This document shows positions 1-7,574 of a DNA stretch of 19,230 bases, piece after piece. Numbering within the stretch: position 1 is the stretch's first letter; each line of letters starts with the position of its first letter. Under the pieces are notes generated by a model. The model had not been told where the DNA came from. It searched no databases and saw only the letters and a list, made by a program, of their open reading frames with translations. Source of the DNA: Sphingomonas bacterium (lineage in GTDB: Bacteria; Pseudomonadota; Alphaproteobacteria; Sphingomonadales; Sphingomonadaceae). Location: the NCBI RefSeq assembly GCF_903643065.1, contig NZ_CAHJWX010000010.1, positions 1 through 19,230 of the forward strand. The letters run 5' to 3'. Made by a program: the position numbers and the translations under genes.

Positions 1-1
1 G

Positions 2-649
2 GTGCTGCGCCGGGCGTTCGGCACCGATCCGGCGATCACGGCCGCGGCGGCGGCGGCGATGGCGTCGCTGGCCGCGGCGGGCGCGATCATCGTCGATCCG
101 GTCGAGCTTCCGGACGGCATCCTGCCGCTCGATGGCGGGAACATCGTCGATGCCGAGTTCGCGACCGCGTTCGACGCCTATCTGCGCGATGGCTTCATGC
201 CCGGCACCGCGCCGGCGTCGCTGCGGGCGATCCTCGCGTCCGGCGGCTTCCTGCCCGACCATCGTGCTGTGTTGGAAGCGCGCGTCGCGTTCCGGGACTC
301 CGGCGCGCGCGCGGCCATCCTCGCCCGGCATGCCGCGTTGCGCGACAGGCTCGACGCCTGCGCGAGCCGCGCCGCGATCGACCTGTTCCTCCACCCGACC
401 TCCGTCGTCACGCCCGGGTCGCTCGATAACCCGAAGGGCGGCTGGGCACCGGAACTGGCGGCGCGCAGCGGCTGGCCCGCCCTGAGCGTGCCGGCGGGCC
501 GCAGCGATGATGGGGTGCCGATCGGCGTGGAGCTGCTGGCCCGGGCCGGCGGCGAGGCGCTGCTGTTCAGGGCCGGGTTGGCGATCGAACATGGCCGGGG
601 ACCACGCGCCCTGCCCGACCTCTCACTGCCCGGTCTTCACAACGGCTAA
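2..649 (+). CDS. Amidase, C-terminal part (5' end outside window)
   Basis: The frame is open from the left edge, so this is the last 215 residues of a longer protein; the GTG at position 2 is simply the first codon in frame and need not be the start. The C-terminal 80 residues match the end of amidase-signature enzymes (AmiE/GatA type): a hydrophobic strand leading to HPTSVVTPGSLDN, then GWPALSVPAGRSDDGVPIGV and an ELLARAGGEALLFRAGLAIE-type ending. The family hydrolyses carboxamides to acid plus ammonia or amine with a Ser-cisSer-Lys triad. That triad sits in the N-terminal half and is not visible here. The gene ends directly on a strong hairpin (649-676) and converges with the TonB receptor. 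It may supply an amine or acid to the catabolic genes further right, but no operator copy links it to them inside the window. Family call is fairly sure; substrate unknown. Confidence 0.85.
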   Translation: MLRRAFGTDPAITAAAAAAMASLAAAGAIIVDPVELPDGILPLDGGNIVDAEFATAFDAYLRDGFMPGTAPASLRAILASGGFLPDHRAVLEARVAFRDSGARAAILARHAALRDRLDACASRAAIDLFLHPTSVVTPGSLDNPKGGWAPELAARSGWPALSVPAGRSDDGVPIGVELLARAGGEALLFRAGLAIEHGRGPRALPDLSLPGLHNG

Positions 650-676
650 GGGCGGCGGGACTGATCCCGCCGCCCT
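649..676. terminator. Perfect 12-bp hairpin terminator between convergent genes
   Basis: Arms AGGGCGGCGGGA (649-660) and TCCCGCCGCCCT (665-676) are perfectly complementary around a CTGA loop. On the + strand they are followed by CTTGTT, a short T-rich tail. The first arm begins in the last base of the amidase stop codon. This looks like a rho-independent terminator for the amidase. The stem is symmetric, but the minus-strand exit is T-poor (TTAGCC), so termination of the receptor transcript is less certain. Confidence 0.8.
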
Positions 677-703
677 CTTGTTACCGCCGGCGATCCCGAA
701 GGA

Positions 704-3052
704 TCAGAACTTCACGCCGGCCCGGACGCCGTAGACACGCGGCGGTCCGTAGGAGACCTGGATCCGCTCGCGGCGACCGATCACGGCGCTGAACAGCACC
801 GGGGTGTTGCCCAGATTCTCGCCATAGCCTTCGACGAAATACTTGCTCGAATGATCGGTCCAGCGGAGCGAGGCGTCCACCTTGTCATAGCTGTGCTGGT
901 AATCGAGCGGGGTATTGAAGTCAGTCGTGAAATAGCTGCTCGAATGGAGGTAGGTCACCAACGGCGTCACCGTGCCGTTGTCGCCGAGATCGGCGTCGTA
1001 ATAGACCGACAACGTCGTCTTCAGCCGGGGCGATTGCGGAATGCGCTTGCCGGCCAGGTTGACGGAGACGGGATCGGCCGGGGCGTTGGCAGGCCCCGAC
1101 AGGCCGTAGAAGTTGTTGCTGCTGATATAGGTCGTGTATTTGGCATTCAGATAGGCTGCCGTCGCGTCGACATGGAACCCCTTGTAGAATTGCGACCGCA
1201 GCGCGAACTCCGCGCCGTAGCTGCGCGCCTTGCCCGCCGATCCGAAATAGCTCAGCTGCGGCGTGTAGACGCTGATCTGAAGGTTCGAGTACCGGTTGTA
1301 GAATAAGCTCACGTCGGTGGTGATGCGGCCACCCATGAACTGGTTCTTGAGCCCCGCTTCATAGGCCCGCACCTTCTGGGGAGCGTAGCTGGGAAGCGCG
1401 GCATTGTCGTTCACGCCGCCCGATTCGAACCCCGTCGACGCGGTGGCGTACACCATGGTGGTGCGGCTGGGCGTGAACTCCGCCCCGGCGCGCCACGTCA
1501 CGCTGTTGAACTTGGGGCTGCCGGCGGTGGTGGAATCCGGCTTGGTGAAGTTGAACGTCCCCGCCGTCCCCGCTGCGGCTGAATAATAGTCGCTGAACAG
1601 GAACGCCTTCTTCTCGTGGCTGTAGCGGATGCCGCCGATCAGGCGCAGCTTGTCCGGCACGACGAAATACGATGCCTGGGCGTAGCCCGCATAAGCGTTG
1701 GTGTGCAGCGCGATGTCGCCACGGAAGCCGGGGACGTTGAACGACGCCGGCAGGATCTCCTGCTGATACGTCTCGAAGATGTTGTCGTGCAGGTAATAGC
1801 CGCCGATGATCCACTGGAACGGCGTGGTCGACTTGGACGCGAGCTGAAGCTCCTGCGTGAAGGTGCGGCTATGCGTCAGCGGCTCCTGCACGCCCGAGCC
1901 GTAGCCATAGGCCGAGAAGGTCTTGCTGCTCTGGTCGTTGTCGGCGCTGCGGTTGGCAACGAAATCATTATAGCCGGTGATCGACCGTACCGTCGCGAAA
2001 TCCAGATCGTAGGAGATCGAGCCCGAGCCGTAATTCTCGCGGATGTGCTCGAACGGCTGGTAGTTCCAGTCGTTGGTATAGGCGCCGCCGGTCACCGGCA
2101 CACCCGCATCCTGCGTGCCGACGTTGACCGATCCGTTCGGGACGGACGGGTTCACCGCATAGGGCAGGCCGTTGATCGACTGATAGCCCGTGACCGGGTT
2201 GAGGAGCGTGCCCGCGACCTTGTAGCCATAGGAGCCGGCGCCCGCATCGCCGCGCAGCCAGTGACTGGCATGGACCTCCACCACGAGGCGGGAGTCGGGC
2301 GTCCATTTCAGGTTGATGCGCTCGGCATTCTCCTTGAGATCGTTGAGGTAGATGCCCGGCGTGGTCGAATGCACATAGCCGTCGTGATGCTGATACACGC
2401 CGGCGACGCGGACCTGGAGCGTGTCGGACAGGGGCAGATTGACGTAGCCGTCGATGCGCTGCTCGGAGAAATTGCCGAAATCGCCGTTGAGACCGGCGCC
2501 GAACTCCTTCTCCGGCGCGGCGGTCACGACGGAGATATTGCCGCCGAAGGTGTTGCGTCCGTACAGCGTGCCCTGCGGCCCGCGCTGCACTTCCACGCGG
2601 CTGACGTCGAACAGCGGAATGCTCTGCTGCTGCGTGCGGCTCTGGTAGATGCCGTCGATGTAGAAGCCGATGACCGGATCGTTCTGCGCCGACACGAGAC
2701 TGGTGCGCACGCCGCGGATGGCGGGGAAGCTGTCCGATCCCTGGCTGCCCCAAGTGAAGCCGGGCGTGATGAATTCGAGCCGCGCGGCATTGTCGACGTG
2801 AAGCCGGCTCAGATCGGCGGCGGATACGGCGGTGATGGCGATCGGCACGTCCTGCAGCCGCTCCGAGCGACGCTGGGCCGTCACCACGACGTCGCCGGGC
2901 AGTTGCGCATCGGTCGTCGACTCGATCGCGGTCTGGCCGGGCGACACGTTGGTCGTGGTCGAGTCCGCCGTCGTGGGCACGTTCTGCGCGGCGGCCGGCG
3001 CGGCGATGGCGACCAAGGCCGAGGTGCTCAACAGCATCATGCGGTTCACCAT
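704..3052 (-). CDS. TonB-dependent outer-membrane receptor
   Basis: A 782-residue outer-membrane beta-barrel receptor for TonB/ExbBD-driven uptake of a scarce or large ligand. Residues 1-23 are a signal peptide (MVNRMMLLSTSALVAIAAP followed by AAAQ), then a Thr-rich linker. A TonB-box-like DVVVTAQRR lies at about 54-62. The plug domain follows (LQDVPIAITAVS, then IRGVR, and RGPQGTLYGRNTFGG). The remainder is barrel, ending in the expected C-terminal phenylalanine (RAGVKF). An in-frame codon 39 bases upstream gives a charged, non-signal N-terminus, so I start at 3052, where GAAGGGAA precedes the ATG. The length is usual for the family. A LacI-type operator (3131-3144) lies about 80 bases upstream of the start, which ties the receptor to the adjacent lacI gene. 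Ligand unknown: it lacks features that would single out siderophores, and its neighbours are catabolic. Confidence 0.95.
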   Translation of the reverse strand: MVNRMMLLSTSALVAIAAPAAAQNVPTTADSTTTNVSPGQTAIESTTDAQLPGDVVVTAQRRSERLQDVPIAITAVSAADLSRLHVDNAARLEFITPGFTWGSQGSDSFPAIRGVRTSLVSAQNDPVIGFYIDGIYQSRTQQQSIPLFDVSRVEVQRGPQGTLYGRNTFGGNISVVTAAPEKEFGAGLNGDFGNFSEQRIDGYVNLPLSDTLQVRVAGVYQHHDGYVHSTTPGIYLNDLKENAERINLKWTPDSRLVVEVHASHWLRGDAGAGSYGYKVAGTLLNPVTGYQSINGLPYAVNPSVPNGSVNVGTQDAGVPVTGGAYTNDWNYQPFEHIRENYGSGSISYDLDFATVRSITGYNDFVANRSADNDQSSKTFSAYGYGSGVQEPLTHSRTFTQELQLASKSTTPFQWIIGGYYLHDNIFETYQQEILPASFNVPGFRGDIALHTNAYAGYAQASYFVVPDKLRLIGGIRYSHEKKAFLFSDYYSAAAGTAGTFNFTKPDSTTAGSPKFNSVTWRAGAEFTPSRTTMVYATASTGFESGGVNDNAALPSYAPQKVRAYEAGLKNQFMGGRITTDVSLFYNRYSNLQISVYTPQLSYFGSAGKARSYGAEFALRSQFYKGFHVDATAAYLNAKYTTYISSNNFYGLSGPANAPADPVSVNLAGKRIPQSPRLKTTLSVYYDADLGDNGTVTPLVTYLHSSSYFTTDFNTPLDYQHSYDKVDASLRWTDHSSKYFVEGYGENLGNTPVLFSAVIGRRERIQVSYGPPRVYGVRAGVKF

Positions 3053-3130
3053 AACATTCCCTTCATCCGGCGCTCCCTGGCGCCTACCCAAGTAAATCTA
3101 TCAGGCTTCGAAGGGCTGTCTATCGGTGAA

Positions 3131-3144
3131 TGCATTCGGATGCA
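3131..3144. promoter_or_regulatory. LacI-type operator upstream of the TonB receptor (one mismatch)
   Basis: TGCATTCGGATGCA differs by one base from the exact palindrome TGCATTCGAATGCA found at 5505-5518 and 14388-14401. It lies in the leader of the receptor gene, starting 79 bases upstream of the ATG at 3052. The centre retains the CG step typical of LacI-family operators. I infer repression of the receptor by the neighbouring regulator. Confidence 0.75.
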
Positions 3145-3156
3145 GTCGCCATAAAA

Positions 3157-3184
3157 CTTTTATGTTGCTGTAGTGTTTGTGCAA
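3157..3184 (-). promoter_or_regulatory. Possible promoter of the TonB receptor
   Basis: Reading the minus strand, TTGCAC (3184-3179) is followed after 16 bases by TAAAAG (3162-3157). The operator at 3131-3144 would then lie just downstream, around the transcription start. The -35 is fair and the -10 is poor, so this is a guess at the only reasonable hexamer pair in the region. Confidence 0.3.
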
Positions 3185-3293
3185 CACTGGCGTCAGGACA
3201 TTGGATTGTCTGGCAAAATCGTCGGCTGGTCCACCGGCCGGTGACGCAGGCGCGCCGCCGCCGCCTCCCGGCCAACCGTTCCGCAACCTTTTA

Positions 3294-3307
3294 TGATTTC
3301 GAATGCG
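3294..3307. promoter_or_regulatory. Degenerate operator-like site next to the lacI stop codon
   Basis: TGATTTCGAATGCG matches 11 of 14 positions of TGCATTCGAATGCA. The right half (TTCGAATGC) is intact and the left half is decayed. It sits one base beyond the lacI stop codon and about 150 bases from the better site at 3131. It could be an auxiliary site for DNA looping or a chance or decayed copy. Confidence 0.35.
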
Positions 3308-3308
3308 T

Positions 3309-4346
3309 TCAGGTGAGTCGCGCCGAGCTGCCGCGCAGCAATTCTCCTTCGAACAGCCGATGTTCGGCCGGCGTGCCTTCGTTCTCGATGCGCTCCGCCA
3401 GCATGGCGACCGCGGCCTGCGTCATCCGGCGGACGGGCTGGCGGATCGTGGTGAGCTCGTAGCTTGCCCAGCCCGCCGGATCGGACCCGTCGAAGCCGAC
3501 GATCGAAATATCGTCGGGGATCGACAGGCCGAGATCGACCCGCGCGGCATCAATGACGCCGATGCCCATCAGATCGTTCACGCAGATCACCGCCTCCGGC
3601 ATGCCGCCCCGGCTCTGCGCCAGCGCGTGCATCGCCATCTGGCCGCTGGCGTAGCTGAAGTCGCCGCGCACGGTCGCCACGTCCGCGATGCCGTGTTCCG
3701 CCAGCCACCCCAGCGCCGCGCGACGCCGCTCCTCGCCCACATAGCTGTCGCTCGGGCCCGCGACGACTGCGAAGCGCCGGTGCCCGGCGGCCAGCAGGTG
3801 ATCGACCAGCTGGCGTTCGCCCGCCGCCGAATCGCAGGACACGGACGCGGCCAGCCCGCCGCGCGCCGGTCGGTTGTAGAGCACCAGCGGGATGTGCCGC
3901 CCGGCGAACGCCTTGACCTGATCGTCGGACAGCCTGGCGGCGGAGATGACCCCGTCGACGGAATGGCGCCAGACCTGATCGAGGATCGCATCCACATCGC
4001 TCTCGGCGTTGAGCGAGAACAACAGCACGCGCATGTCCCGTTCGGTCAGCTGCCGGCTGAGTTCGGCCAGCACCTCCGGATAGAAGAGGTTGGTCAGCGT
4101 GGAGATCAGCACCGCGACCATGTTGGTCCGTCCCGAGATCAGTCCCTGCGCCAGCGCGTTGGGCCGATAGCCCATCTCGGTGGCGACCTTCAGGATCCGC
4201 TCGCGGGTGGCCGGGGCGATGCTCGCGCCGCTGGCGAAGCACCGTGACACCGCCGATTGCGACACGCCCGCCGCGCGCGCGACATCGTACGAGGTCGCGC
4301 GGCGAACCCGCGCCGTTGAGGCGGATGCCGTCTTCGTCGTTGCCAC
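3309..4346 (-). CDS. LacI/GalR-family transcriptional repressor
   Basis: A 345-residue ligand-responsive repressor of normal family length. An N-terminal helix-turn-helix spans about residues 19-38 (SYDVARAAGVSQSAVSRCF). It is followed by the hinge RPNALAQGL, whose last leucine corresponds to the residue LacI inserts into the central CG of its operators. The periplasmic-binding-protein-like sensor domain fills the rest, with characteristic blocks NLFYPEVLAEL, DGVISAA, VICVNDLMGIGVIDA and DISIVGFDGSDPA. The start is a GTG preceded by GGGGAAG at 6 bases. The gene lies downstream of, and in the same direction as, the cupin gene (114-base gap), so co-transcription is possible. The CG-centred palindromes at 3131, 5502 and 14388 are its likely targets. 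LacI proteins usually sense sugars or sugar-like metabolites, but no glycoside hydrolase is present, so the inducer is open. Confidence 0.93.
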   Translation of the reverse strand: MATTKTASASTARVRRATSYDVARAAGVSQSAVSRCFASGASIAPATRERILKVATEMGYRPNALAQGLISGRTNMVAVLISTLTNLFYPEVLAELSRQLTERDMRVLLFSLNAESDVDAILDQVWRHSVDGVISAARLSDDQVKAFAGRHIPLVLYNRPARGGLAASVSCDSAAGERQLVDHLLAAGHRRFAVVAGPSDSYVGEERRRAALGWLAEHGIADVATVRGDFSYASGQMAMHALAQSRGGMPEAVICVNDLMGIGVIDAARVDLGLSIPDDISIVGFDGSDPAGWASYELTTIRQPVRRMTQAAVAMLAERIENEGTPAEHRLFEGELLRGSSARLT

Positions 4347-4460
4347 CGAACGCTTCCCCGAACCAGGCTCGCCGGCGAACCTATCATCCCGGATCGTGGA
4401 TGACGACCGCCTTAGGCGTCCTGACGGACAGGTCGCCCCGCGTCCCGGGGGGCGCGGCGC

Positions 4461-5480
4461 TCAGGCGAACGTCGGCAGCGCCGGACTCTCGGTCCCGCGC
4501 ACGACGAAGCTGATCGAGGGCACCGACGCCGTGTTGCGGAACGCGTGCGGCAGGCCGACGGGGACGCTCAGCGTGTCGCCCGCCCCCAGCACCAGCGCGC
4601 CGTCGCTCCAGCTCACCTCCAGCGTGCCCTCCTGCACGAACAGCACTTCCGCCTCGTGCCGGGCATGCATCGGGACATAGGCGCCGGTCTGCAAGGTGAG
4701 CCGGCGCATGTTGAAGCCGTGCGGCCACCATCCCTGGATCGGGCCCGGCTGGAAATGATCGGCGGTCGCCTGTGGCGCGATGATCCCCGCTTCCTCGACG
4801 CCGTCGCCCGCCAGCGGCGAGGCGGGGTTGGGGAGTTCCTCCCCGGCGGCGACCACGCACTGCGCCAGCTTTTCCCGGGGCGGCGTGCGAAGATTGTCGA
4901 GGGCCTGCTCGTCCAGGGCCCCCTCCAGTTCCACCTCCGCCAGCGTGTATTCGCCCTTGGACGTGTCGATCAGCCGCCCGCCCTTGGCGAGCTTGAGCCC
5001 ATGGTCGGCCGCCGCCTCGAACACGGCGGGCGCCCAGGTGACCTTGCCCGGATCGTCCTGCCCCAGCACGGTGAAGAGGAAGCCGGTGCCCTGGTCCAGC
5101 TTCTCGAAGCCGCGAAACATGTGGATGGGAACCGAGCAGACGTCACCCGGCCCGATGTCGATCGCGCCGTCCTCCTTGTTGGGCCCGAAGGGCAGGCGCC
5201 AGCGTCCCGAATGAACGACGAACACCTCGGCGGTGTCGTGGCTGTGCTGGGAGTTGACGCACCCGAACGGCTGCCTGGCGGCGCCGATGTTGAAGCCGTG
5301 CCGTTCCGTGATGTGCACGTGCTGATCGGCGCTTTCGGACACGCCGGCGCCGATGATCGTGAAATTCTCTTTTTCCGTCGATCCGGGCGTCTTCGTGTCC
5401 AGAAAGGCCGTGCGGCACGGGATCAGGTCCGCATAGCGCACGAGCCGCGCGGTCATGGCAGCTTGGGTCCAGTGGGTCAC
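4461..5480 (-). CDS. Two-domain cupin protein, possible metal-dependent dioxygenase
   Basis: A 339-residue bicupin of unknown substrate. Domain 1 carries a full cupin motif: G73, H79-S-H81, E85, G92 and a later His at 120. Domain 2 has G266, H272-A-R274, E278, G285 and a clean second motif PVGLPHAFRN (307-316, H312). The second metal ligand of the HxH pair is therefore replaced by Arg in domain 2, with another His one position later. Bicupins include gentisate dioxygenases, quercetinases and non-enzymatic proteins, and nothing here decides among them. I use the GTG at 5480, which has GAGG 5 bases upstream; an ATG at 5456 (residue 9) is an alternative but has no clear ribosome site. A 20-bp perfect palindrome lies 21 bases upstream (5502-5521), shared with the divergent hydrolase operon. 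The repressor gene follows downstream on the same strand. Confidence 0.85.
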   Translation of the reverse strand: MTHWTQAAMTARLVRYADLIPCRTAFLDTKTPGSTEKENFTIIGAGVSESADQHVHITERHGFNIGAARQPFGCVNSQHSHDTAEVFVVHSGRWRLPFGPNKEDGAIDIGPGDVCSVPIHMFRGFEKLDQGTGFLFTVLGQDDPGKVTWAPAVFEAAADHGLKLAKGGRLIDTSKGEYTLAEVELEGALDEQALDNLRTPPREKLAQCVVAAGEELPNPASPLAGDGVEEAGIIAPQATADHFQPGPIQGWWPHGFNMRRLTLQTGAYVPMHARHEAEVLFVQEGTLEVSWSDGALVLGAGDTLSVPVGLPHAFRNTASVPSISFVVRGTESPALPTFA

Positions 5481-5501
5481 GACAGCCTCGCTCGATGGTC
5501 A

Positions 5502-5521
5502 AGTTGCATTCGAATGCAACT
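5502..5521. promoter_or_regulatory. 20-bp perfect palindromic operator in the cupin/hydrolase divergent region
   Basis: AGTTGCATTCGAATGCAACT is perfectly self-complementary over 20 bases. Its core TGCATTCGAATGCA (5505-5518) recurs exactly at 14388-14401 and with one change at 3131-3144. It lies 21 bases from the cupin start and 54 bases before the hydrolase start, so one bound dimer could control both directions. The central CG and palindromic form fit the LacI family, and the lacI gene is the next gene beyond the cupin. Confidence 0.85.
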
Positions 5522-5531
5522 GCGCTAAGAC
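5504..5531 (+). promoter_or_regulatory. Possible promoter for the hydrolase operon, -35 inside operator
   Basis: TTGCAT (5504-5509), part of the palindrome itself, is followed after 16 bases by TAAGAC (5526-5531). Binding at the operator would cover the -35. The -10 is weak (3 of 6), so this is tentative. Confidence 0.3.
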
Positions 5532-5575
5532 ATGACGATGCGTGGCGCAAGCCTGCAGGGGACGGCAAGCGGAAC

Positions 5576-6343
5576 ATGGACGCGACGGCGGACGATCTCG
5601 ACACGCGGTGCCCGCTCGTCCTGCTGCCGGGTACGCTGTGCGACGCGCGCGTGTTCGCACCGCTGATGGAGCGCCTGCCCCCACGGCGTATCTCGATCGG
5701 CGACATGGCTGGTCTCGCCTCCACGCGGGCGCTGGCCGGGCGGCTGCTGGAGCGGGCCCCGCCCGTATTCGCGCTGATCGGCTTCTCGCTGGGCGCGATC
5801 GTGGCGCTGGAGGTCGCCGCGCAAGTCCCCGGACGGGTCGCCGGCCTGGCGCTGATCGGCGGCAACGCGCATGCCCCGACCGCGCCCGACGTCGCCCGTC
5901 GCCGCGCGGAGATCGCCGCGGTCACGTCCGTCGAGCGGTATGTCGGCGAAACGATGTGGCCGAGCTACGTCGCCGACCAGGGGGACGAGCGGCTGCGTCG
6001 AACGCTGATCGACATGGGCAGGGACGGCGGGCACGACGCGTTGCGGCTGCAGACCGAGGTCGCGCTGTCGCGCGCCGACAGCCGGCCCCGCCTGGGCGCG
6101 CTGACCATGCCGACGCTGGTCCTGGCGGGCGCGGCCGACGCGATCAACGATGCCACCGTGCAGCGTCGCCTGGCGGCGGCGATTCCCGCCGCGACCCTGG
6201 TGCTGGTTCCCGGCGCGGGGCATTTCGTGCTCCTGGAACGGCCGGCGGCGTGCGCGCGCGCGGTGATCGGCTGGCTGGGATCGGTGGACGACGGATCCGC
6301 CTTCGACGAAGCTCCACTCGCATTCACCAGGGAGAGGTCATGA
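5576..6343 (+). CDS. Alpha/beta-hydrolase fold enzyme
   Basis: A 255-residue hydrolase with no signal peptide, hence cytoplasmic. The fold is shown by the early strand VLLPGTLCD, the nucleophile elbow GFSLG (Ser71), a late acidic residue in LVLAGAADAIND (Asp188) and the histidine in VPGAGHFVLLERP (His216). Together these make a complete Ser-Asp-His triad. The frame is open further upstream to 5495, but that would put the operator inside the coding region, so I choose the ATG at 5576, preceded by a weak AGCGGA. It is the first gene of a run of four on the + strand and overlaps the next gene by 4 bases (ATGA). The family includes esterases, C-C bond hydrolases and lactonases. Sequence alone does not choose, but the place in the cluster suggests cleavage of an ester, lactone or ring-opened intermediate. 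Confidence 0.9.
   Translation: MDATADDLDTRCPLVLLPGTLCDARVFAPLMERLPPRRISIGDMAGLASTRALAGRLLERAPPVFALIGFSLGAIVALEVAAQVPGRVAGLALIGGNAHAPTAPDVARRRAEIAAVTSVERYVGETMWPSYVADQGDERLRRTLIDMGRDGGHDALRLQTEVALSRADSRPRLGALTMPTLVLAGAADAINDATVQRRLAAAIPAATLVLVPGAGHFVLLERPAACARAVIGWLGSVDDGSAFDEAPLAFTRERS
6331..6337 (+). promoter_or_regulatory. Strong ribosome binding site inside the end of the hydrolase gene
   Basis: GGAGAGG lies 2 bases before the ATG at 6340, with GGAG itself 5 bases away. It is within the last codons of the hydrolase, which ends in the overlapping ATGA. This fixes the start of the tandem-SnoaL gene and indicates translational coupling. Confidence 0.7.
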
Positions 6344-7479
6344 CCGACAACAAGGATCGTCCGATCGCCGGGCCGGACGGCGCCGTGCTCCAGGTGGAAC
6401 GGCGCGACTTCACGCAGCTCGTGCCGACGGACCGGCCGCGCGCGCAGGGCATGCGCGGGTTCGACGACTGCTATACCGACATCGTGGACTATATCATCCG
6501 GTGCACCCACCGGATCTGGGACGAGCGCGACGTCGGCCTGATCTACACGCACTATACGCATAATTGCGTGGCCTACACCACGCTCGGCACGATGTACGAT
6601 CGCGAGACGCACATCCGTGACACGATCCAGCGGCTGGTGGAGTTCCCGGACCGGCGCGGCATGGCGATCCAGGTCGTCTGGAACGGCGACGATCGCGCCG
6701 GCTTCTACACCAGCCACATGACGCACGGGCAGGGCCGTCATACCGAATATGGGGCGATGGGAAGGCCGACCGGGCGCACGTTTATCACCCGCACCGTCGC
6801 GGACTGCATGATCCTGGAGAACCGGATCTACAAGGAGTGGATCGTCCGCGACAATATGGGGCCGCTAATCCAGCTTGGCATCGATCCGCACGCCCATGCG
6901 CTCGATCTCGCGACCAGGAAGTTCGAGCGCGGCGAGCCCGTGCTGGACATATCGGAGAACCGGCGCCTGCTTGGCCAATACCCGCCGGAGGAGGAGGCCG
7001 ATGTCTCCATCGCCAACAACGAGGAGGAGGCGGAGCTGCTGCGCCGGCTCCACCGCATCTACAATCGCCGGCTGTTCGGGACGATCCAGGAGATCTACGC
7101 GCCGACCTGCCAGTGGCACGGGCCGCTGATGCGCGAGCTGTACGGCATCCCGGCCGTGTTGCAGCAGACGATGCGGCTCGTCGCGCTGATGCCCGACTGC
7201 GCGTTCGTGCCGCAGCATATCTGCTCGGTCGAGAGCGAGGAGGGCGGGCGCAAGCATGCCGTGCGCTGGGTGATGGACGGCTCCCATCTCGGCTACGGGC
7301 CGCTGGGTCCGCCGACCGGGCACAAGCTGTTCGTCATGGGCGCCACCCACTTCCACATCGTGGACGGCAAGATCGTCGACGAATGGGTCGTGTACGACGA
7401 ACTGTCGATGCTGGTGCAGATCAAGCTGGCGGACCTGCACCGGGCGGCGCCGTCCGACGGCTATGCCGCATCGCGGTAA
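6340..7479 (+). CDS. Tandem SnoaL-like (NTF2-fold) protein, paralogue 1
   Basis: A 379-residue protein built of two SnoaL-like domains at about 42-180 and 233-362. Each ends with the same signature: PTGR (143-146) then KEWIVRDN and a hydrophobic QLG end, and PTGH (325-328) then DEWVVYDE. SnoaL-like NTF2 folds form cone-shaped pockets that catalyse aldol, hydrolysis, dehydration or isomerisation steps, or act without catalysis; the reaction here cannot be named. The closest relative in sight is the second tandem protein at 11471-12814. In the segment starting MRGFDDCYTDIVDYIIR (residues 38-75) 24 of 38 residues are identical, and both share W-x-GDD-xx-GFYTSH. The gene overlaps the hydrolase by 4 bases and is followed after 95 bases by the transaminase. 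It is cytoplasmic, with no signal peptide. The start is secured by GGAGAGG. Fold confident, function unknown. Confidence 0.85.
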   Translation: MTDNKDRPIAGPDGAVLQVERRDFTQLVPTDRPRAQGMRGFDDCYTDIVDYIIRCTHRIWDERDVGLIYTHYTHNCVAYTTLGTMYDRETHIRDTIQRLVEFPDRRGMAIQVVWNGDDRAGFYTSHMTHGQGRHTEYGAMGRPTGRTFITRTVADCMILENRIYKEWIVRDNMGPLIQLGIDPHAHALDLATRKFERGEPVLDISENRRLLGQYPPEEEADVSIANNEEEAELLRRLHRIYNRRLFGTIQEIYAPTCQWHGPLMRELYGIPAVLQQTMRLVALMPDCAFVPQHICSVESEEGGRKHAVRWVMDGSHLGYGPLGPPTGHKLFVMGATHFHIVDGKIVDEWVVYDELSMLVQIKLADLHRAAPSDGYAASR

Positions 7480-7574
7480 TTGGTCCGGTCGCTTTGGGGC
7501 CAAGCGGCGCTTTCCGCGGGCCCGTGCGGCTGGAAGTACAGGTGGTGGTCAGCCAGCCGAAACGGAGCAGTCTC

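Noticed and set aside
1616..3154. 512-codon open frame on the + strand
   Set aside because: Antisense to the TonB receptor, whose signal peptide, plug and barrel are clear. The translation has no recognisable fold.
3232..3243. CACCGGCCGGTG, a perfect 12-bp palindrome
   Set aside because: Pure GC-rich self-complementarity with no second copy and no loop. It lies in the receptor/lacI gap away from any plausible promoter element, so it is likely chance.
5495..5575. Upstream extension of the hydrolase reading frame to 5495
   Set aside because: It would place the 20-bp operator inside the coding region and adds residues with no match to the hydrolase fold.
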